Positions 47,773 to 58,300 of a stretch of 64,000 nt of DNA are shown piece after piece. The notes below the pieces were generated by a model. The model was not told the origin of the DNA. It searched no databases and was given only the letters and a program-made list of their open reading frames with translations. How positions within the stretch are numbered: position 1 is the first letter of the stretch; each line of letters begins with the position of its first letter. This stretch comes from Elusimicrobiota bacterium (GTDB taxonomy: Bacteria; Elusimicrobiota; UBA8919), in NCBI GenBank assembly GCA_028718185.1, contig JAQUMH010000002.1, positions 68,088 through 132,087 on the forward strand. Direction: 5' to 3'. Made by a program: the position numbers and the translations under genes.

Positions 47773-48546
47773 TCATTTTTCTGTATTAAAACTTAAACGT
47801 TTTACAAATTTCTCTACTGACTTTTTCCTGCGTATTAAATCTATTATAGCGCTACCGACTATAAACCCGTCACAGTATTTCCTCAGATTTTCTATGTGTC
47901 CCGAATTGGATATCCCGAAACCCACTAAAAGCGACTTCGTTGTTTTTGTTCGAAGTTTCTTTAAAAAAGGTATCAACTCACCGGATATTTTATTTCTTGC
48001 TCCGGTTACACCTGTTACTGCAGTAACGTAAACAAAACCTGTTGATGATTTTGCGATTCTTATCGCTCTTTCTTTACCGGTTGTAAGCGCCACTAGCGGG
48101 ATATATGCAATTTTACTGATTTTTGATAAATCCCTTATCTGCCGGCTTTCTTCATACGATAAATCAGGGATTATTATCCCATCAACACCGGTTTTTTTTG
48201 CTTCGCTGAAAAACTTTTTTAAACCAAAATTATATATTGGATTTAAATACCCCATAATTACGATGGGCACTTTTGTTGTTTTTCTGATATTTTTTACTAT
48301 TGAAAAAATATTACTAATATTTATATTTTTTTTTAACGCTTCCTGCGATGAATATTGAATTGTGGGTCCGTCAGCAATTGGGTCCGAAAACGGGACTCCT
48401 AACTCAATTAAGTCAACATATTTTTCTATTCGTCCAATAAGTTTTTCGGTTGTCTTTATATTTGGATAACCCGCTGTTAAAAAGATAGACAACGCTTTTT
48501 TATTTTGTTTTTTTAATTTTTTCAATAAATTTTCTATTCTTGTCAT
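47773..48546 (-). CDS. trpA: Tryptophan synthase alpha chain
   Basis: TrpA cleaves indole-3-glycerol phosphate and passes indole to TrpB. The 257-residue protein has the catalytic residues E48 and D59 in DLIELGVPFSDPIADGPTIQ, VIMGYLNPIYNFG and the phosphate-binding FVYVTAVTGVTGARN. Normal length. It is transcribed after trpB, separated by a MITE-like element (48575-48651), so trpBA is an interrupted pair; the remaining trp genes are not in the window. Confidence 0.96.
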   Translation of the reverse strand: MTRIENLLKKLKKQNKKALSIFLTAGYPNIKTTEKLIGRIEKYVDLIELGVPFSDPIADGPTIQYSSQEALKKNINISNIFSIVKNIRKTTKVPIVIMGYLNPIYNFGLKKFFSEAKKTGVDGIIIPDLSYEESRQIRDLSKISKIAYIPLVALTTGKERAIRIAKSSTGFVYVTAVTGVTGARNKISGELIPFLKKLRTKTTKSLLVGFGISNSGHIENLRKYCDGFIVGSAIIDLIRRKKSVEKFVKRLSFNTEK

Positions 48547-48574
48547 TTTTCGGTAAGTCTTAATTACACGGAAA

Positions 48575-48651
48575 TGTCATTGCGAGGAATGAAATGACGA
48601 AGCAATCTCATAAGATTGCCACGAGCCAATAAATTGGCTCTCGCAATGACA
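48575..48651. repeat. MITE-like element, 12-bp terminal inverted repeats (copy 2)
   Basis: TGTCATTGCGAG at 48575 and CTCGCAATGACA at the other end (48640-48651), 77 bases, lying in opposite orientation to the copy at 135-227. It sits in the trpB-trpA gap. Confidence 0.88.
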
Positions 48652-48700
48652 GCAGTGCTGTCATCAATCTAATCCGAAATTGTTAACCTTTTTAACAATT

Positions 48701-49876
48701 TCATTTATGCATATTACTAAATACTATATCTAAATCCTTATCGCCTCTGCCTGAAAGACACACTATTACTACTTTATTTTTTGCCTTTTTTGAAAGTCTT
48801 GGTAGATATGCTATCGCATGTGAAGATTCTAATGCAGGAATAATTCCTTCGGTCTCTGAAAGTAACTTAAAACCATTTAACGCCTCATTATCCGTAACTG
48901 ATACATATTCCGCCCTGCCTGTTTGTTTATAAAAAGAATGTTCCGGACCAACGCCTGGATAATCCAATCCTGCAGAGATGGAATGTGTTTGTGAAATCTG
49001 CCCGTCTTTATTTTGCAGTATAATACTTTTAGTGCCATGTAAAATTCCGGTTTTACCTCTTTCAAGTGACGCTGAATGTTTTCCTGAAAACAATCCTAAA
49101 CCACCTGCTTCAACACCAATAAATTTTACAGATTTGTGTTTATAAAAAGGATAAAATAGTCCAATTGAATTTGACCCACCACCGACACAAGCAAGCAGGT
49201 AATCCGGAAGATGTTTTTCAACTTCTAAAATCTGTCTTTTTGCTTCTTTTCCTATAACTGACTGGAAATCCCTCACTATCATCGGATAAGGGTGCGGTCC
49301 AACGCAAGAACCTATAATATAATGAGTTGTTTTTATATTTGTTACCCAATCCCGTAGTGCTTCGTTTATTGCATCTTTAAGAGTTTTTGAGCCGGAATTA
49401 ACAGGCACAACTTCTGCTCCCAACATTTTCATTCTAAAAACGTTTAGTGCCTGTCTTTTAATGTCTTCGCTACCCATATAAACAACACATTTAATACCGA
49501 AAAGAGCGCAAACTGTCGCTGTTGCTACCCCATGCTGCCCGGCTCCTGTTTCAGCGATAATTCTATTTTTACCTATTCTTTTGGCAAGTAATGCCTGCCC
49601 CAGTGCATTGTTTATTTTGTGCGAACCTGTATGACACAAATCTTCTCTTTTAAGATAAACCTTTAGTCCTAGTTTTTTGGAAAGTCTTTCGGCAAAATAC
49701 AGAGGTGTAGGCCTGCCGGCATAATTTTTTAAATAGTAATTTAGTTCTTTTTTGAAACTTTTATCAATTTTTGCTTTCTTATAAAAATCTTCAAGTTCAA
49801 AAATAGCAGACATTAATGTCTCCGGAACAAATCTTCCGCCAAATTGACCAAAATAACCATTTTTATCAGGTAACAT
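48701..49876 (-). CDS. trpB: Tryptophan synthase beta chain
   Basis: TrpB makes tryptophan from serine and indole with PLP. The 391-residue protein has the PLP lysine K87 in [27 protein letters not shown], the phosphate-binding [13 protein letters not shown] and [15 protein letters not shown] at the end. Normal length, TrpB1 type. A probable promoter lies just upstream. Confidence 0.97.
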   Translation of the reverse strand: MLPDKNGYFGQFGGRFVPETLMSAIFELEDFYKKAKIDKSFKKELNYYLKNYAGRPTPLYFAERLSKKLGLKVYLKREDLCHTGSHKINNALGQALLAKRIGKNRIIAETGAGQHGVATATVCALFGIKCVVYMGSEDIKRQALNVFRMKMLGAEVVPVNSGSKTLKDAINEALRDWVTNIKTTHYIIGSCVGPHPYPMIVRDFQSVIGKEAKRQILEVEKHLPDYLLACVGGGSNSIGLFYPFYKHKSVKFIGVEAGGLGLFSGKHSASLERGKTGILHGTKSIILQNKDGQISQTHSISAGLDYPGVGPEHSFYKQTGRAEYVSVTDNEALNGFKLLSETEGIIPALESSHAIAYLPRLSKKAKNKVVIVCLSGRGDKDLDIVFSNMHK

Positions 49877-49884
49877 AATGATAT

Positions 49885-49912
49885 ATTATACAAAAAACAG
49901 TAAAAAACACAA
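49885..49912 (-). promoter_or_regulatory. Possible promoter of trpB
   Basis: Minus strand: -10 TATAAT (49885-49890), with TTGTGT (49907-49912) 16 bases upstream as a weak -35. Eight bases to the ATG. Confidence 0.45.
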
Positions 49913-49983
49913 TAAAAAAACCCTCCACAATTTAACATATTAAGTAAGGATTTTATAAGTACTGAGTTTTTCTATACTATGAG

Positions 49984-50098
49984 ATTGTTGAAAAATCAAA
50001 CATTTGTCATGCTGAACTTGTTTCAGCATCTCATTCACTTACTAAAACCAAGACCCCGAAACAAGTTCGGGGTGACACTATTAGACTTTTTCAACAAT
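49984..50098. repeat. MITE-like repeat with ATTGTTGAAAAA ends
   Basis: Twelve-base perfect inverted repeats (ATTGTTGAAAAA / TTTTTCAACAAT) enclose two hairpins, GCTGAACTTGTTTCAGC and CCCCGAAACAAGTTCGGGG. The related TTTTTCAACAGTGTCATT occurs at 35316. No protein coded. Confidence 0.8.
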
Positions 50099-50134
50099 AT
50101 CAATATAGAAAACCCCTAACAAGATTATTTATTC

Positions 50135-51640
50135 TTATTTTTGCCTTAAAATTCTATTTATTGCTGAAAGATATGCTTTTACAGATGCTTCTATAACATC
50201 GGTAGATGTACCGCGACCCATATAAACTTTTCCTTTATGCTCGACTTTCACTATTGCTTCACCAACTGCATCTTTGCCGATGCTTACAGATTTCAATGAA
50301 TAATCAATAAGTTTGAATTTAAGTCCTATAATTTTCTCTATCGCTTTATACGAAGAATCAACCGGACCATCACCTGATGATTCAGCTGAAAATATTTTTT
50401 TATCTTTTTTTAATTTAATTTTAGCAGTTGGCTTTACATTAGTACCGGAGGATATGAAAACATCGGACAATTCATAAATTGGCGATTCTTCAGCTAACCC
50501 GTTTTCAATAATAGCTTCAATATCTTCATCATAAACGCTTTTCTTTTTATCGGCAAGTGTTTTAAAATCAGAAAACGCTTTTTCAAACTCTTTTAATTCG
50601 AGCTTGAAACCTAATTCCTTTATCTTTTTTTCAAATGCATGCCTGCCGGAATGTTTCCCTAAAACAAAATTTGACGCTTTAAGACCTATTGATTGCGGTG
50701 TCATAATTTCATATGTTTCGGCTTTTGCAAGAACACCGTGCTGGTGAATTCCCGCTTCATGCGCGAAAGCATTAATGCCGACAATTGCCTTGTTAGGCTG
50801 AATCATCATGCCGGTTAATGATGAAACTAATTTTGACGTTTTTGATATCTCCGTTGTTTTTATATTTGTTTCAAAATTAAAAAGTTTCTTTCTAGTGTGA
50901 AGACACATTACCGATTCTTCAAGAGATGCATTGCCGGCACGTTCACCAAGACCATTTATGGTACATTCGATTTGTCTGGCGCCATTTATTACAGCAGAAA
51001 TTGAATTGGCAGTGGCAAGCCCTAAATCATTATGACAATGAACAGAAATAACTGCTTTGTGGATATTAGGAACTTTTGAAAAAAGCTTTGATATTATTTC
51101 CCCGAATTCAGACGGCATAGAATAACCTACAGTATCAGGAATATTGACCGTAGTGGCACCTACATCTATGACCGCTTCAACTACCCTGCATAAAAAATCA
51201 AAATCGCTTCTCGCTGCATCTTCCGGAGAAAACTCAACATCAGAAGTTTTATTTCTGGCATATTTTACCGATTCGACTGCTCTTTGAAAAACTTCTTCCG
51301 GCGCCATTTTTAACTTATATTTCATATGAATCGGGCTAACTGCTAAAAATGTATGTATCCGGTTTCTATTCGCATGTTTAACTGCATCAAAACAAACATC
51401 TATGTCCTTTTTCAATGCTCTGGCAAGACCACAAATTACAGGACCTTTAACTTTTTTAGCAACCAGTGATACCGCTTCAAAATCACCGTCAGATGCAATT
51501 GGGAAACCTGCCTCTATAACATCAACACCAAGTACAGAAAGTTGTTGTGCGATTTCTAACTTCTGTTTGGTATTCAGGGAAGCACCCGGTGATTGTTCTC
51601 CATCTCTTAAAGTAGTGTCAAAAATAATTATTTTTTCCAT
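50135..51640 (-). CDS. leuA: 2-isopropylmalate synthase
   Basis: LeuA condenses acetyl-CoA and 2-oxoisovalerate, first step of leucine synthesis. The 501-residue protein has FDTTLRDGEQSPGASL, VNIPDTVGYSMP, SVHCHNDLGLA (metal-binding HxH), NGLGERAGNA, and the regulatory C-terminal domain (SSGDGPVDSSYKAIEKIIG). Full length. It is the last gene of a series from psd and pssA; there is no other leu gene in the window. Confidence 0.96.
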   Translation of the reverse strand: MEKIIIFDTTLRDGEQSPGASLNTKQKLEIAQQLSVLGVDVIEAGFPIASDGDFEAVSLVAKKVKGPVICGLARALKKDIDVCFDAVKHANRNRIHTFLAVSPIHMKYKLKMAPEEVFQRAVESVKYARNKTSDVEFSPEDAARSDFDFLCRVVEAVIDVGATTVNIPDTVGYSMPSEFGEIISKLFSKVPNIHKAVISVHCHNDLGLATANSISAVINGARQIECTINGLGERAGNASLEESVMCLHTRKKLFNFETNIKTTEISKTSKLVSSLTGMMIQPNKAIVGINAFAHEAGIHQHGVLAKAETYEIMTPQSIGLKASNFVLGKHSGRHAFEKKIKELGFKLELKEFEKAFSDFKTLADKKKSVYDEDIEAIIENGLAEESPIYELSDVFISSGTNVKPTAKIKLKKDKKIFSAESSGDGPVDSSYKAIEKIIGLKFKLIDYSLKSVSIGKDAVGEAIVKVEHKGKVYMGRGTSTDVIEASVKAYLSAINRILRQK

Positions 51641-51681
51641 AAAGTTAACTACATCTGTCCGCTAAAAATGTTATAATATCC

Positions 51682-51732
51682 CCTCATCTTTCATCTTCTC
51701 CCCTGTGGGGAGAAGAAAGAGTTGAGGGGTGT
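51682..51732. repeat. CCCTCATCTTTC repeat at the end of pssA (copy 1)
   Basis: Fifty bases, CCCCTCATCTTTCATCTTCT, CCCCTGTGGGGAGAAG, AAAGAGTTGAGGGG, containing a CCCC/GGGG hairpin, identical to 62821-62872. It supplies the last residues of PssA (ITHPSTLSSPHRGEDER) and its stop codon. Confidence 0.9.
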
Positions 51733-52508
51733 GTAATTGTTTCTTTTTTCTTGCGTAAACGAAATATCCGTGTTATATATTCAACAATTCCTGATAAAAA
51801 ATATAAAATATATATTAAAAAAATAGCATTTTGAGGGTATATAAATATTAAAATGATAGAAACTATTAAAAGAACCAGCAGCTGAAACGAATGCGGATGT
51901 GAAAAATTTATTTTCTTAAAATTGGAATACCTTATTTTCGATATAAGAAAAATGGATATGAGCACCATTAAAAACGGCATTGTTTTGAAAAACATCGGCA
52001 TTCTTTTCATGATAAGTGGAATAGTTTTTGCAGTAAGTTCCTGCCCTTCTGCAAAAGGTTTAAAAAGCTCATACGAAAGAACAAACGAAGCGATAATACC
52101 GCCGGCAGCAGTTGTCGGAAGTCCTTCGAAATGTGTAGATATTTCTTTAGTCTGATGCGCTATTGAATTAAATCGCGCAAGACGAAGTGCAGAAGTAATT
52201 ATAAAAAATGCTGAAATCGCCAAACCGATTTTTCCCATGTCTTTAAGATGTATCTGATACATAAGAAATGCAGGTGCTACGCCAAAAGATAAAAAATCAG
52301 CAAGAGAATCAAGTTCCATGCCGAAAGAACTCTCCGCGTGCATAACACGGGCAACCCTGCCATCTGTTATATCCATTATAATTGCAATAAAAATAGCCCA
52401 TGCAGCAGCTGAAAAATTTAATGAAATGGAATAATGTAGCGAAAAAAAACCTGCAACTATATTTAGTATCGTAAACAAGCTGGGTAAAAGATAAATTCCT
52501 CTTTTCAT
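51684..52508 (-). CDS. pssA: CDP-diacylglycerol-serine O-phosphatidyltransferase
   Basis: PssA makes phosphatidylserine in the membrane. The 274-residue protein has the CDP-alcohol motif D49-G50-x2-A53-R54-x8-G63-x3-D67-x3-D71 (DGRVARVMHAESSFGMELD) and about six hydrophobic helices. It overlaps psd by ATGA-like four bases, so the two act as one unit. The C-terminal 17 residues are repeat-derived, beyond the last helix. Confidence 0.95.
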   Translation of the reverse strand: MKRGIYLLPSLFTILNIVAGFFSLHYSISLNFSAAAWAIFIAIIMDITDGRVARVMHAESSFGMELDSLADFLSFGVAPAFLMYQIHLKDMGKIGLAISAFFIITSALRLARFNSIAHQTKEISTHFEGLPTTAAGGIIASFVLSYELFKPFAEGQELTAKTIPLIMKRMPMFFKTMPFLMVLISIFLISKIRYSNFKKINFSHPHSFQLLVLLIVSIILIFIYPQNAIFLIYILYFLSGIVEYITRIFRLRKKKETITHPSTLSSPHRGEDER

Positions 52509-53143
52509 TTTTTAATTTGCCCTATTACAGTTATACCGCCAACGACTTTATCACCTATAGAAACATTCACTGAAACGTTTTCCGGAAAATAAATATCCAC
52601 CTGGCTTCCAAAATGTATAATTCCGATTTTATCGCCTTGCTTGACAGGTTGATTTAACTTAACCCATAAGTCACATTTTCTGGCAACTATTCCGGCGATT
52701 TGTCTTATCAATATTTTGGTTTTTCCTTCAATACCAACCACATTTTGCCGGTTTTTTACCGAGGCTTCTATATGGTTTGCAGGTAAGTATTCGCCATACT
52801 GTTTATGTATAAATTTTATATCACCGGAGACCGGAGTTCTTTGTAAATGAACATTGAAAACTGAAAGAAATATTTTTACAATTTTCGCTTTGCCTTTTAT
52901 AAATAACGGTTCTTCAACATTGGAAATTTCAAAAACGGTACCATCAGCAGGCGATAAAATATTATTTTCGTCAAATTTAATATTTCTAACGGGGTCTCTA
53001 AAGAAATAAAAACAGAAAAGGGCTAAAACGAAGAATATTGCACTTAAAATATAACTAAAATAACTAAAAATTCCTCTTGAAACAAAAAATATCAAAGAAA
53101 AAATAAAAAGCGAAATAATGTAACTAAAACCTATTTTTGCCAT
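52505..53143 (-). CDS. psd: Phosphatidylserine decarboxylase (short form)
   Basis: Psd makes phosphatidylethanolamine from PssA product. The 212-residue protein has two N-terminal membrane helices, FFRDPVRN, ILSPADGTV, and the self-cleavage motif FGSQVD where S180 becomes the pyruvoyl group. The small form typical of many bacteria. It follows rplA after 56 bases. Confidence 0.95.
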   Translation of the reverse strand: MAKIGFSYIISLFIFSLIFFVSRGIFSYFSYILSAIFFVLALFCFYFFRDPVRNIKFDENNILSPADGTVFEISNVEEPLFIKGKAKIVKIFLSVFNVHLQRTPVSGDIKFIHKQYGEYLPANHIEASVKNRQNVVGIEGKTKILIRQIAGIVARKCDLWVKLNQPVKQGDKIGIIHFGSQVDIYFPENVSVNVSIGDKVVGGITVIGQIKK

Positions 53144-53199
53144 CGTTATATATTAGTTGAACGGTTAAATAATTAAAAAACAATTATTTTATCACTTAA

Positions 53200-53880
53200 C
53201 TAATTACCTTCAAGTGTTACTTTTATTCCGGGACCCATAGTAGAAGAAATTGCAATACTTTTTATATATTGTCCTTTAGACGTGGCAGGTTTTAACGCTA
53301 TTACTGTTGAAATTACTGCTCTTGCATTTTCAACAATTTTATTTTCATCAAAAGATAATTTACCTACAACCGAATGCACAATACCTTGCACGTCATTTTT
53401 AAACTCTACACGTCCTGCCTTGATTTCTTTAACTGTTTTTGCAATATCAAAAGTTACTGTTCCTATCTTCGGGTTTGGCATAAGACCGCGAGGACCCAAG
53501 ATTTTACCCAGTTTACTAAGTTCTTTCATAATATCAGGAGTTGCAACAATGGCATCAAAATCCATCCAACCTTTTGATATTTTTTCAATCATATCCTCAC
53601 TTCCAAAAAAATCTGCGCCGGCTGTTTCTGCTTCTTTTACTTTTTCACCTTTTGCAATAACAACAACTTTCTTGGTTTTACCGGTACCATGAGGCAGCGA
53701 AACTGTTCCCCTTACCGTCTGGTCAGTTTGCTTTGCGTCAATACCAAGACGAACTGCAATTTCAACTGTTTCATCAAATTTCGGTTTTGCAAATTGCCTG
53801 AGAATTTTTACTGCTTCTGCCAGAGAATACAATTTTGCTCTGTCTACGAGTTTTTCACTTTCTTTCATACGCTTTGACAT
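53200..53880 (-). CDS. rplA: 50S ribosomal protein L1
   Basis: L1 binds 23S rRNA at the L1 stalk and, in many bacteria, the leader of its own mRNA. The 226-residue protein has KFDETVEIAVRLGIDAKQ, TVRGTVSLPHGTGK, KILGPRGLMPNPK and GRVEFKNDVQGIVHSVVGK. Its ribosome-binding site is AAAGGAG. In most bacteria it directly follows rplK; here a GH172 gene is between. rplJ, rplL and rpoB do not follow. Confidence 0.97.
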   Translation of the reverse strand: MSKRMKESEKLVDRAKLYSLAEAVKILRQFAKPKFDETVEIAVRLGIDAKQTDQTVRGTVSLPHGTGKTKKVVVIAKGEKVKEAETAGADFFGSEDMIEKISKGWMDFDAIVATPDIMKELSKLGKILGPRGLMPNPKIGTVTFDIAKTVKEIKAGRVEFKNDVQGIVHSVVGKLSFDENKIVENARAVISTVIALKPATSKGQYIKSIAISSTMGPGIKVTLEGN

Positions 53881-53921
53881 AACATCTCCTTTACTTTAAC
53901 CGCTATTTTAGATTACATTCG

Positions 53922-55073
53922 CTATTTATGTTTTTTCTTCCATAACGCTTTCATTTTTTTCATTTCATCATTAAGTTTTATCGGTGACGGTGATGTCAAA
54001 GATGCTTTATCAGTAATCCATCCGCCGTCAATCGTCAATTTAACGGGTTTACGTTTTACAGCTGGAAGTATATCAAACTTTAAGTGTGGCTCCTTCTGAT
54101 ACCAATAAGCGACAGAAGACCATTCGTTAGAAAGATGGTTTCCGTGGCCATGCTCTATCGTTACTTTTATTTCCTTCTTAAATCTGACAGGATTTTCTAT
54201 ATGAAAAACATATGATGTTTGATAATAACTACCTTTATCCGGAGATTTAAGCATTGTTTCTTCAAAAACTGAACTGCCATTTCTAAGAAATGCATTAGAT
54301 TGCATACCCCACGCCTGGTTAAAATAATCTTCACTTCCGGTTCCGTGCAGGTCCGGCGGCCATTTGTAACCGTCAACCCAAATCATATCATCACCTTCAC
54401 CCCACCATGTTCCCTGAAAATTAGCAACAGAGATATTACAACCGATATAATGCCCGGTACCTTTAGCTTCAAGAATAACATAATTATTTTCCCAAGCTAA
54501 ACGTTCCTTGTTGACAATATTGGCTTGGGGTGTATTTACGCTAATTTCATGTCCCCAACCGTCACAGGGATTTTTTCGCTTGAACTGTGCATGAAAATAC
54601 GCTATATCTTCACTATGCGGTTTATCATATAACTCATAATCAACATAGAAGTATTGTCCGTGTTCTTTTTTACCTTCGTTAACCAGTTCAATTCTTGCAG
54701 ATTTATTAAACGGCATAGGGCAATAACAATTCAATGCACAGCCATGATTAAACTTATTATTACGTCTAGTTGAAGCAGTAAACAGTAAAGATTGATAAGA
54801 ATTTACAATTTCGTTACCAAGCCCGAAAAAATCCCCCAAAGGGCACAAAACACTCGGATTCTTTTCACCATCCCAATAGATTTTGATAAGCACGTCACGG
54901 TAACCATCCCGCTGGGTCATCCAAATATGTGTTATGCAACCAGTTCCTTTGATGTCAGCTAAAACACGTGTTTCTCCCGGTTTAATAGTCCAAGCATCAT
55001 TATTTCTACCGCTTTTATCCCACGATGAACAACGGAGCGTCTTTGCACTTTTGATTTTAGCTATGTCTAACAT
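53922..55073 (-). CDS. GH172 (DUF2961) family protein between rplK and rplA
   Basis: This 383-residue protein has the family marks: ADIKGTGCITHIWMTQ, KIYWDGEKNPSVLCPLGDFFGLG, CYCPMPFNKSARI, WGEGDDMIWVDG and GTGSEDYFNQAWG. GH172 enzymes are known to act on fructofuranosides and D-arabinan-type furanosides; the substrate here is not predictable. There is no signal peptide. It has its own AGGAGGAG site and lies 26 bases after rplK and 41 before rplA, so it is translated from the same ribosomal mRNA. That place is unusual and suggests a recent acquisition or an odd operon fusion. Confidence 0.88.
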   Translation of the reverse strand: MLDIAKIKSAKTLRCSSWDKSGRNNDAWTIKPGETRVLADIKGTGCITHIWMTQRDGYRDVLIKIYWDGEKNPSVLCPLGDFFGLGNEIVNSYQSLLFTASTRRNNKFNHGCALNCYCPMPFNKSARIELVNEGKKEHGQYFYVDYELYDKPHSEDIAYFHAQFKRKNPCDGWGHEISVNTPQANIVNKERLAWENNYVILEAKGTGHYIGCNISVANFQGTWWGEGDDMIWVDGYKWPPDLHGTGSEDYFNQAWGMQSNAFLRNGSSVFEETMLKSPDKGSYYQTSYVFHIENPVRFKKEIKVTIEHGHGNHLSNEWSSVAYWYQKEPHLKFDILPAVKRKPVKLTIDGGWITDKASLTSPSPIKLNDEMKKMKALWKKKHK

Positions 55074-55099
55074 TTTACTATCTCCTCCTAAACTCGTAT

Positions 55100-55522
55100 T
55101 TAAATTACTTCTATCCCCATTGATTTTGCTGTACCTTCTACTAATTTTACTGCTGCCTCAACAGTGGATGCGTTTAAATCCGGCATTTTCTGCTTTGCAA
55201 TTTCCTCAACCTGCTTCTTGGTAATTTTTGCTATTTTCACTTTCTGGTCACCGGACGCTTTAGCAATATTACAAGCTTTCTTCAAAAGCGCAGAAACCGG
55301 CGGAACTTTCGTTATAAACGTAAATGACCTGTCATCAAAAACAGTAATTATTACTGGCACTAACATTCCCGGCTCAGCTGTTTTTGTTTTTTCATTGAAT
55401 TGTTTGCAAAAATCCATTATATTAACGCCATGCTGTCCTAATGCTGGTCCGACCGGAGGAGCAGGATTAGCTGCACCGGCAGGAATTTGAAGCTTGATTT
55501 GTGTTTTAACTTTTTTAGCCAT
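55100..55522 (-). CDS. rplK: 50S ribosomal protein L11
   Basis: L11 forms the GTPase-associated centre. The 140-residue protein has [35 protein letters not shown] and the RNA-binding C-terminus with [15 protein letters not shown]. Follows nusG by ten bases as in most bacteria. Confidence 0.98.
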   Translation of the reverse strand: MAKKVKTQIKLQIPAGAANPAPPVGPALGQHGVNIMDFCKQFNEKTKTAEPGMLVPVIITVFDDRSFTFITKVPPVSALLKKACNIAKASGDQKVKIAKITKKQVEEIAKQKMPDLNASTVEAAVKLVEGTAKSMGIEVI

Positions 55523-55532
55523 AATAACTCCT

Positions 55533-56063
55533 CTATAATTTTTCTACCTGCAAGAAATCCAATTCTACAGGTGTTGAACGACCAAATATGGAAACCATAA
55601 CTTTCAGTTTTCCTTTTTCTTCATTTACTTCTTCAATAATACCGATAAAATTAGCGAAAGGTCCTTCTATTATTCTAACAGATTCTTCTTTTTCAAAAAT
55701 AATTGCCGGTTTCGGTTTTAACGGGGGTGGTGCTTCTACAAGATTAATCACATTTTTAACCTCGTCCTCCGGGAGGGCTGTCGGTTTTAAACCACCCAAG
55801 AAACCGCTAACACCGGTAGTATTCCTGACAATCCAGTATGTTTCATTATTTATTTCCATCTGGATAAAAACATAACCGGGATAATATTTTCTTTTTTTTG
55901 TTATTTTTTTATTTTTTTTAACTTCAACGACTTCCTCTGTCGGTATTAACATCTGCCCGAACATATTGTTAAGATTTAAATTAGCTATTTGTTTTTCCAG
56001 TTCATTCTTAACTTTCTCTTCATAATTTGTCATTGTATGTATCACATACCAGTTTAACGCCAT
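55533..56063 (-). CDS. nusG: Transcription termination/antitermination protein NusG
   Basis: NusG couples RNA polymerase to the ribosome or Rho. The 176-residue protein has the NGN domain ([45 protein letters not shown]) and a C-terminal KOW ([25 protein letters not shown]). ATG 56063 with GGAG about ten bases before is chosen over 56093. Confidence 0.96.
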   Translation of the reverse strand: MALNWYVIHTMTNYEEKVKNELEKQIANLNLNNMFGQMLIPTEEVVEVKKNKKITKKRKYYPGYVFIQMEINNETYWIVRNTTGVSGFLGGLKPTALPEDEVKNVINLVEAPPPLKPKPAIIFEKEESVRIIEGPFANFIGIIEEVNEEKGKLKVMVSIFGRSTPVELDFLQVEKL

Positions 56064-56125
56064 AATCACTACACTCCTTTTATTAATTACCAAATAGTAT
56101 AAAAGTTAATACTTTTAGTTATTTT

Positions 56126-56311
56126 TTAGCCAAGCAGCCATTTAATCACTATAGAAAGTAAAAAGTCAATCAATCCTATGAAAATAGCAACTGCTACTAC
56201 AAGAACTGAAATAACAATGGTAGAAGCAACAACTTCTTTTCTGCCAAGCCAAGTAACTTTTTTTAATTCTTCAACTGCTTCTTTCAGAAACTGAATAATT
56301 TTTTGAACCAT
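56126..56311 (-). CDS. secE: Preprotein translocase subunit SecE
   Basis: SecE holds the SecYEG channel together. The 61-residue protein is the single-helix short form with a conserved amphipathic part (FLKEAVEELKKVTWLGRKEVVAS) and one membrane helix. It lies between tRNA-Trp and nusG, its usual place. Confidence 0.95.
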   Translation of the reverse strand: MVQKIIQFLKEAVEELKKVTWLGRKEVVASTIVISVLVVAVAIFIGLIDFLLSIVIKWLLG

Positions 56312-56328
56312 ATAAACACCTTTTTATC

Positions 56329-56400
56329 CGGGGGAAGAGGGACTTGAACCCCCAGTCCCGGTTTTGGAGACCGGTCGTTTGCCAATTAACGGATTCCCCC
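56329..56400 (-). tRNA. tRNA-Trp (CCA)
   Basis: The 72-base cloverleaf: acceptor GGGGGAA/UUCCCCC, anticodon loop CUCCAAA giving CCA, and a T-arm CUGGGGGUUCAAGUCCC. The 3' CCA is not encoded. Position between rpmG and secE is the common arrangement. Confidence 0.95.
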
Positions 56401-56475
56401 ATTTGTAAGACAGAGATTAGAGATTAGTGATTAGCGAATTAGTAACTGCCACACCTCAACAACTTCTAAAATCTC

Positions 56476-56625
56476 TTATTTTGTTTCTTTGTGTAATGTA
56501 TGTGCTTTGCAAAACTTACAGTACTTTTTCATTTCTATTTTTTCAGTTGTCGTTTTCTTGTTTTTCCTGGATGTGTAATTTTTGTTTTTACATTTCGGAC
56601 AAGCAAGAATTATTATTTCTCTCAT
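56476..56625 (-). CDS. rpmG: 50S ribosomal protein L33
   Basis: A 49-codon frame of the minus strand that is easy to miss: starts [17 protein letters not shown], and ends [17 protein letters not shown]. The four cysteines (CPKC and CKFC) make this the zinc-binding form of L33. AGGAG lies seven bases before the ATG. Between two tRNA genes, as in many bacteria. Confidence 0.93.
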   Translation of the reverse strand: MREIIILACPKCKNKNYTSRKNKKTTTEKIEMKKYCKFCKAHTLHKETK

Positions 56626-56640
56626 CTTTAACTCCTATTA

Positions 56641-56713
<73 letters not shown>

Positions 56714-56737
56714 AAGACATAGCTTTATATTTTTGTA

Positions 56738-56766
56738 ATTTTACCAAATCAATTAGTTTTTGTCAA
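56738..56766 (-). promoter_or_regulatory. Strong sigma-70 promoter of the tRNA-Thr/rpmG/secE/nusG unit
   Basis: Minus strand: -35 TTGACA (56761-56766), 17-base spacer, -10 TAAAAT (56738-56743). Starts about 20 bases before tRNA-Thr. Confidence 0.85.
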
Positions 56767-56847
56767 GTTTTTTCTAGGATAGTTGGGTTGGACTGCATTA
56801 TTACAATTGAACACTACTAATACTTAAGGTGGATATTGTCTTGCTAT

Positions 56848-58260
<1,413 letters not shown>

Positions 58261-58300
58261 GTCTCATGTGTTCCGTAACAGCTTCTAAATAAAACTTTAA

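Noticed and set aside
48547-48700. trp attenuator or T-box
   Set aside because: The gap between trpB and trpA is a MITE-like element; no Trp codon run or T-box core found.
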